27,795 nt of DNA from JBCCEJ01 sp039030335 (lineage in GTDB: Bacteria; Pseudomonadota; Gammaproteobacteria; HK1). A program made the translations under genes and the position numbers. The notes under the pieces were generated by a model. That model was not told the DNA's origin. It saw nothing but the letters and a program-made list of their open reading frames with translations, and searched no databases. Numbering within the stretch: the stretch's first letter is position 1; each line of letters begins with the position of its first letter. This document shows positions 23,436-27,795 of the stretch, piece by piece. Location: assembly GCA_039030335.1 (NCBI GenBank), contig JBCCEJ010000077.1:1-27795 (forward strand), given 5' to 3'.

Positions 23436-24623
23436 TCAGCAGGCTTCGAACAGGCCGGCTGCGCCCATGCCTTTGCCGATGCACATCGACACGATGCCAA
23501 GCTTCTTCTCGCGGCGGTGCAGCTCACGCAGCAGCAGGCCGGTCAGGCGCGAACCGGTCATGCCGAACGGATGGCCAATCGCGATCGAGCCGCCGTTCAC
23601 GTTGTACTTCTCGTTGTCGATTTCGAGGCGGTCGCGGCAGTACAGGCACTGCGACGCAAACGCTTCGTTCAGCTCGACCAGGTCGATGTCATCCAACGTC
23701 AGATTGGTTTTCTCGAGCAGCTTCGGAATCGCGAATACGGGGCCGATGCCCATTTCATCGGGCTCGCAGCCAGCGACGGTGAAGCCGCGGAAGTAGGCCA
23801 TCGGCGTGAGACCAAGCTGTTGTGCGCGTTCTTCCGACATCAGCAGCGTCATCGACGCACCGTCGGACAGCTGCGACGAGTTACCGGCCGTGACCGAGCC
23901 GTCCTGTTCGAACGCCGGCGGCAGCTTGCCGAGGCCCGCCAGCGTCGTAGTCGGACGATTGCACTCGTCGCGATCGACGGTGCCTTCGACCACCGCGGTC
24001 TCTTTCGTTTCCTTGTCGACGATTTTCCGCCACTGGACCGTCATCGGCACGATTTCCTCACCGACGTAGCCCGCTTCCTGCGCCGCGGCATAACGCTGCT
24101 GGCTCTGTAGCGCGTATTCGTCCTGCGCTTCGCGCGTGACCTGGTAGCGACGCGCGACCACTTCGGCGGTGTTGCCCATCGCCATGAAGATGTCGGGTTT
24201 TTCCTCGAGCAGACGCGGGTGCTCATCGTGCTCGCCCAGCGTGCCGCGGCCAAGGCCGGTGATCGACTCGACGCCGCCCGCCATCATCACATCGGCGCAG
24301 CCACTCGCGATCTGCGTAGCGGCCATCGCGATCGAATTGAGGCCTGACGAGCAGGCACGGCTGATGGTCGTCGCGGGCACCGAAATAGGCAGCCTCGACA
24401 GCGCGACGGAATGGCGCGCCATGTTGCCGGACTGTTCGCCGATCTGACGGCCAGCCCCCAGGATGACGTCTTCAATCTCAGCGGCGTCGACAGCGCCGTT
24501 GCGTTCGAGCAGCGCATCAATGCAGTGGGCAACCAGTTCGTCGGAACGGGTCATGTTGAACGTGCCGCGTACCGCTTTGGCAAGGCCGGTGCGTACGCTG
24601 TCGACTACGACTACCTGGGTCAT
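23436..24623 (-). CDS. Acetyl-CoA C-acyltransferase (thiolase)
   Basis: The 395-residue enzyme is a thiolase, cleaving 3-oxoacyl-CoA with CoA or running the reverse condensation. The catalytic set is complete: nucleophile Cys91 in SRACSSGLNSI, His351 in GGSIAIGHPFGMTG, Cys381 in MCIGKGMGAAGLFE, and the NEAF motif (319-322). The CoA-loop region and length agree with FadA/AtoB-type tetrameric thiolases. ATG 24623 has GGAG about 10 bp upstream. The gene ends at a strong intrinsic terminator, so it is probably a single transcription unit, divergent from the MFS transporter. Whether it degrades fatty acids or works on acyl-CoA formed by the ligase operon at 14594-19099 cannot be settled from sequence. 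A symbol such as fadA would overstate the evidence because no fadB-like gene is adjacent. Confidence 0.94.
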   Translation of the reverse strand: MTQVVVVDSVRTGLAKAVRGTFNMTRSDELVAHCIDALLERNGAVDAAEIEDVILGAGRQIGEQSGNMARHSVALSRLPISVPATTISRACSSGLNSIAMAATQIASGCADVMMAGGVESITGLGRGTLGEHDEHPRLLEEKPDIFMAMGNTAEVVARRYQVTREAQDEYALQSQQRYAAAQEAGYVGEEIVPMTVQWRKIVDKETKETAVVEGTVDRDECNRPTTTLAGLGKLPPAFEQDGSVTAGNSSQLSDGASMTLLMSEERAQQLGLTPMAYFRGFTVAGCEPDEMGIGPVFAIPKLLEKTNLTLDDIDLVELNEAFASQCLYCRDRLEIDNEKYNVNGGSIAIGHPFGMTGSRLTGLLLRELHRREKKLGIVSMCIGKGMGAAGLFEAC

Positions 24624-24943
24624 GGCGTGATTTCTCCGAATACGGGGTGGTCAGTTTTGCGCGCCTCGCGGCGCCAGTCACGTGGCTTGGACGTTGATGC
24701 CAATGCTAACAGGCTTGGATGAACTGCGCGCGATAGCGCGACTGACTGGCCGCGCCGTCTCGCTACGGCGGTCGCGCGCCGACGGCGCAACCCGGGTTTT
24801 GCCTCGTTCAATACGGTACGTCGCTGGACGCCACCCGGCCCGGCATGAAAAACTGGTGGGTCTTCCAGGCGCGTTCTACCTCCGGAACGCACCGTCGTCG
24901 CCGGGTTTTCGGGCGATGACCCCTGCCACCGAGGCTCGCATAC
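24624..24943. promoter_or_regulatory. Divergent non-coding region, thiolase / MFS transporter
   Basis: These 320 bp lie between two divergent starts and hold no credible gene; the open frames have neither a ribosome site nor recognisable sequence. Short perfect dyads occur (GCGC-GATA-GCGC and GCGCC-GAC-GGCGC), but they are expected in such GC-rich DNA. Promoters for both genes should be here. I could not pick convincing -35/-10 pairs. Confidence 0.5.
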
Positions 24944-26275
24944 TTGGCTGCGTTCGACTTTCTGAAACGCCCGCCGGTCATGGTGATCATCATCGCCGGC
25001 TGCCTGATTTCACTGGTCGGCTTCGGCGCGCGATCGACCATGGGCTTCTTCCTGGAGCCGATGACCACCACGCGCGGTTGGGATCGCGAGACCTTCGCAC
25101 TTGCGATCGCGATCCAGAACCTGCTGTGGGGTTTCGGCGTACCGGTGGCGGGCGCACTCGCAGACCGCTTCGGCCCGCTTATCGTTATGACGGTTGGAAG
25201 CGTCATCTACGCCGGCGGGCTCTGCCTGATGTCGGTCGTCGAGATGCCGATCGCGCTGCACCTGACGGCCGGCGTCATGACCGGCGTCGGCGTGGCGTTC
25301 ACGTCGTTCTCTCTCGCCATGGCCGCGATGGCGCGGGCCGTCGGGCCCGAGCGGCGCTCGCTTGCGATGGGCGCCGGCGCGTCAGCGGGGTCGCTCGGCC
25401 AGGTGGTGCTGTCGCCGCTCACGTTTGCACTCATCGCGTCCTATGGCTGGGAGCACGCGCTCATCATCCTCGCCGGGTTCGCACTGCTCATCATCCCGCT
25501 CGTACTGTTTCTGCCGAAATCGCGGCCCGATACCGCGGCGGCGGCTGCCTCTGAGCTGGATCTCTCCTCAGCGCTCGCCGAAGCGCTGCGGCATCGTGGC
25601 TTTCTGTTGCTGACAGCGGGTTTCTTCGTCTGCGGATTCCACGTCAGCTTCATTGGCGTGCACCTGCCGGCTTATGTCCAGGACATTGGTCTCGACGCAT
25701 CCGTCGCCGCCTATGCGCTGTCGACGGTTGGGCTGGTCAACATCCTCGGCGCGTTTCTCGGCGGCGTACTGGGCCAGCATTTCCGCAAGAAAAGCGTGCT
25801 GTCGGTTATCTACCTGCTGCGCGGCGTGGTGATCACGGCGCTGTTGTTCGCGCCGGTATCGGAGATCACGATCTACGCATTTGCGGTCGCGCTCGGCTTT
25901 TTGTGGTTGTCTACCGTGCCGCTCACGAACGCCATCGTCGGGCAAATCTTCGGTATGCAGTGGCTCGCAACGCTGTTTGGCATCGTCTTCGTCGGGCACC
26001 AGCTCGGCAGCTTCCTCGGGGTGTGGCTGGGCGGCTACGTCTACGACCTGACCGGTTCTTACGATCCGGTCTGGTGGGCCGGCGTGGCGCTGGCGTTGGT
26101 GGCCGCGGTGCTGCACTGGCCGATCAACGAAGATCCGGTTGAGCGCCTCGGCGGAGCTCCGCAGCCCGTGCCCGCGGCCACCGCACGCGATGCCAGCAAC
26201 GCGGTACCCGGCTTCATGATCGGCACCGGCTTGCTGATGATCGCGGCCGCCGTCGCGATGCGACTCTCGGGCTGA
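24944..26275 (+). CDS. MFS transporter (monocarboxylate/oxalate-formate-like)
   Basis: The 443-residue protein is an inner-membrane major facilitator carrier with twelve predicted helices in two halves split by the charged loop around LPKSRPDTAAAAASELDLSS (about 191-210). The loop-2/3 motif is present as GALADRFG (70-77). The N-terminal pattern VGFGARSTMGFFLEPMTTTR resembles MFS proteins annotated as monocarboxylate or oxalate/formate-antiporter-like. Translation appears to start at TTG 24944, with GAGG 9 bp upstream; the first in-frame ATG (24979) would cut into the first helix. After helix 12 there is a ~35-residue polar linker and another hydrophobic stretch (about 424-439) that may be a thirteenth helix. 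An organic acid is the likely substrate class by family; the exact compound is unknown. Confidence 0.9.
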   Translation: MAAFDFLKRPPVMVIIIAGCLISLVGFGARSTMGFFLEPMTTTRGWDRETFALAIAIQNLLWGFGVPVAGALADRFGPLIVMTVGSVIYAGGLCLMSVVEMPIALHLTAGVMTGVGVAFTSFSLAMAAMARAVGPERRSLAMGAGASAGSLGQVVLSPLTFALIASYGWEHALIILAGFALLIIPLVLFLPKSRPDTAAAAASELDLSSALAEALRHRGFLLLTAGFFVCGFHVSFIGVHLPAYVQDIGLDASVAAYALSTVGLVNILGAFLGGVLGQHFRKKSVLSVIYLLRGVVITALLFAPVSEITIYAFAVALGFLWLSTVPLTNAIVGQIFGMQWLATLFGIVFVGHQLGSFLGVWLGGYVYDLTGSYDPVWWAGVALALVAAVLHWPINEDPVERLGGAPQPVPAATARDASNAVPGFMIGTGLLMIAAAVAMRLSG

Positions 26276-26305
26276 TCTCTGGCGCGACCGCGGAGCCGTT
26301 CGCGC

Positions 26306-27649
26306 TCAACCCCGGATCGGCAGCCAGACTGCCTCCAGCACGCCGAGACTCTCGAGCGTCGTGTCCTGGCCGACATGCATGAACTGCGTGACCTGACCAC
26401 GCACCAGCGCGGCGCGGGGCGCCTCACCGGGAATACTGGACTTGAGCAGCGTGCGCCCGTCGGGGCTGCGAATTTCGAGATCCATCAACACGCGGTGCGA
26501 GCCCCGCGTCGAACCGTTCACCTTGTAGAGCGGGTAGCGCGACGCATTGACGATGCGGCCGATCTCCTTCGCGCCTTCGATGTCCAGGCGCAGGAACACC
26601 TGCCGTTGCGGACTCGACTGCCCCTGCATGATCACGTCGACGAGTGAACCGACCGTCGCATCGAGCGCGATGGTCCGGCCGAGTTCACGACCGCGCAGCA
26701 TCGCCTCCAGATACGCGACCTTGCGCCTTAGCAGCGTATTGAAACGGGTAACACGCCTCAAACGTGCGTCGTCACCCGCGGCGGCACGCTCGGCGCTGCC
26801 GTCGAGTCGGGGCACGCGAACGGGCCCCGGGCGTTTGAGCGCGACAGCGTCGTGCGGGGCAAGCGCGGGTGCCCGGTCAGCAGGGGCTGGTGACGATAGT
26901 GTGTTGGAAGTTGCAGCCGGCGTTGCGACCGCGGGGCCGCGCTCTTCCGTTTTGGCCGGCGCCGGCGCCGCCGCGACCGCCGCCCCGTTCGACGCTCCAA
27001 ATCCATTTGCCGCGCTGAAATTGATCTCATCGAAGCGTATGACGGCGACGTCTTCGAACACCGCACCCAGCAGCTTGTCCGGGGGCTCCAGGCCTTCCCA
27101 CAGGAACCCGGACCATCTGAGCGGTGCGCCGAGCGGGCGGTACGGGGGTTTTTCGCCGCTCACCAGAATCGAGAAATTGCCGCGCGGGTGGCTCTGGTAG
27201 AGATCGCTCAGGACGTAGGGGACGAGCATGCCGGTGGACGGATCGCTAAGCCGCTTGGTGTCGATGTAGCCGACCCGGCCGTCGACCCGTACCGCGAGCG
27301 TGTAGCTCGATTCGCGGTGGCGGGTTGCGCGCGTCGCCTCGTGCACGATCCACCAGGCCTCGCCGAGGTCAGCGAGTGTCAACGCCAGCCATTCATCGCG
27401 CGTCAGGGCGCGCAGCTGCTCGAGGTCGGCCGCATAGTCACCACTGCGTTCGATGGTCTGAACCGCGCTGACCGTCACCGTCAGGAACAAACCGACAAGC
27501 GCGAGCAGACATCGGCTGGCGGCACTCTTGAGAACAGGCACGGGCCGGCAACCGGCCGTCCGGCGCGGCATGCAGCCGGGGCGGGCTTCAAGCAGAGGAC
27601 TTTGGCAACTACCAGCCTCGACGGATACGCATCGTATCGGGTACATCAT
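26306..27649 (-). CDS. Unrecognised membrane-anchored or secreted protein
   Basis: I do not recognise this 447-residue protein. A hydrophobic segment at 47-63 (CLLALVGLFLTVTVSAV) follows a basic stretch and would act as a signal peptide or N-terminal anchor, placing the rest in the periplasm. A globular region (about 65-212, with two Trp in LGEAWWIVHEATR and a strand-rich part) is followed by an Ala/Pro-rich linker (213-280), a charged amphipathic helix (about 292-322) and a beta-rich C-terminal domain. ATG 27649 has GGGGGAG 6-7 bp upstream and is preferred on that ground. ATG 27571 would give a conventional signal peptide length but has a poor ribosome site. It converges on the MFS gene 30 bp away and is probably monocistronic. 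A structural or envelope role is plausible, not shown. Confidence 0.72.
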   Translation of the reverse strand: MMYPIRCVSVEAGSCQSPLLEARPGCMPRRTAGCRPVPVLKSAASRCLLALVGLFLTVTVSAVQTIERSGDYAADLEQLRALTRDEWLALTLADLGEAWWIVHEATRATRHRESSYTLAVRVDGRVGYIDTKRLSDPSTGMLVPYVLSDLYQSHPRGNFSILVSGEKPPYRPLGAPLRWSGFLWEGLEPPDKLLGAVFEDVAVIRFDEINFSAANGFGASNGAAVAAAPAPAKTEERGPAVATPAATSNTLSSPAPADRAPALAPHDAVALKRPGPVRVPRLDGSAERAAAGDDARLRRVTRFNTLLRRKVAYLEAMLRGRELGRTIALDATVGSLVDVIMQGQSSPQRQVFLRLDIEGAKEIGRIVNASRYPLYKVNGSTRGSHRVLMDLEIRSPDGRTLLKSSIPGEAPRAALVRGQVTQFMHVGQDTTLESLGVLEAVWLPIRG

Positions 27650-27662
27650 GCCGATCTCCCCC

Positions 27663-27677
27663 TCTGGCGGCGCCAGA
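27663..27677. promoter_or_regulatory. Dyad next to the ribosome site of the terminal gene
   Basis: TCTGGC-GGC-GCCAGA is a perfect 6-bp-arm inverted repeat starting 14 bp upstream of ATG 27649 and touching its ribosome binding site. It could be an operator or an RNA hairpin limiting translation. An AT-richer patch just upstream (about 27699-27720) may hold the promoter. Confidence 0.3.
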
Positions 27678-27795
27678 TAATCGGCGGTTCAGTTGATGGC
27701 TGACGATATTAAGTGCATTCCCCCGGCCATTCCGTGAGCCGGGCGACAGATCGACCTCATCGACCTCGACTGGGTGACGTCGCCGACCGGTCGGC

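Noticed and set aside
1..27795. Mobile elements, CRISPR arrays, tRNA or rRNA genes, attachment sites
   Set aside because: I found no transposase or integrase motifs, regularly spaced repeats, tRNA-like cloverleaf or rRNA segments on either strand, though subtle tRNAs would need a covariance-model scan to exclude.

Overview
This window is GC-rich, densely coded bacterial DNA with third-position G/C bias and long spurious open frames opposite the real genes. I assign 21 protein-coding genes (one cut by the left edge) and find no tRNA, rRNA, CRISPR array, transposase or integrase. The gene families (luciferase-like monooxygenases, HyuA/HyuB, MlrC-type M81 peptidase, dimethylformamidase-like enzyme, GFA and GST proteins, NDP-forming acyl-CoA ligase, FadA-type thiolase) fit a metabolically versatile Pseudomonadota bacterium, probably beta- or gammaproteobacterial. 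That placement is inference from gene content only.

Layout. (1) 1-3504: the end of one luciferase-like oxidoreductase, a second convergent one, an amidase-signature hydrolase, and a divergent SDR whose catalytic Tyr and Ser are missing. (2) 3524-9829, all on the minus strand: read in transcription order, a large dimethylformamidase-like enzyme with an apparent small-subunit domain fused at its N-terminus, an orphan AAA ATPase, a branched-chain aminotransferase (ilvE), a GST and a GFA-type zinc protein. (3) 10031-14348, plus strand: an EamA/DMT transporter overlapping by ATGA with an M81 (MlrC-like) metallopeptidase, then a short amidase overlapping by ATGA with an AtzH/HpxZ-like protein. (4) 14594-19099, minus strand operon: biotin-dependent acyl-CoA carboxyltransferase, NDP-forming acyl-CoA ligase with ATP-grasp half first, SDR. 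(5) 19233-22900, divergent from (4): HyuA and HyuB of the hydantoinase/oxoprolinase family, behind a candidate promoter with a dyad in its spacer. (6) 22985-27649: VOC protein, thiolase with a UUCG-loop intrinsic terminator, a divergent MFS transporter, and an unrecognised membrane-anchored or secreted protein.

How the genes may work together. Five separate loci encode enzymes whose families cleave C-N bonds (two amidases, the dimethylformamidase-like protein, the M81 peptidase, HyuAB). Beside them are two transporters and enzymes that would activate, carboxylate, reduce and thiolytically cleave the released acids as CoA esters, plus an aminotransferase. I read the window as a catabolic region for amide, lactam or small-peptide compounds. 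The substrates are unknown and the link between loci is inferred from proximity and gene order. The most unusual items are the fused dimethylformamidase-like protein with its divergent transporter-peptidase pair, the amidase/AtzH-like pair lacking an AtzG partner, and the SDR with a broken catalytic tetrad.
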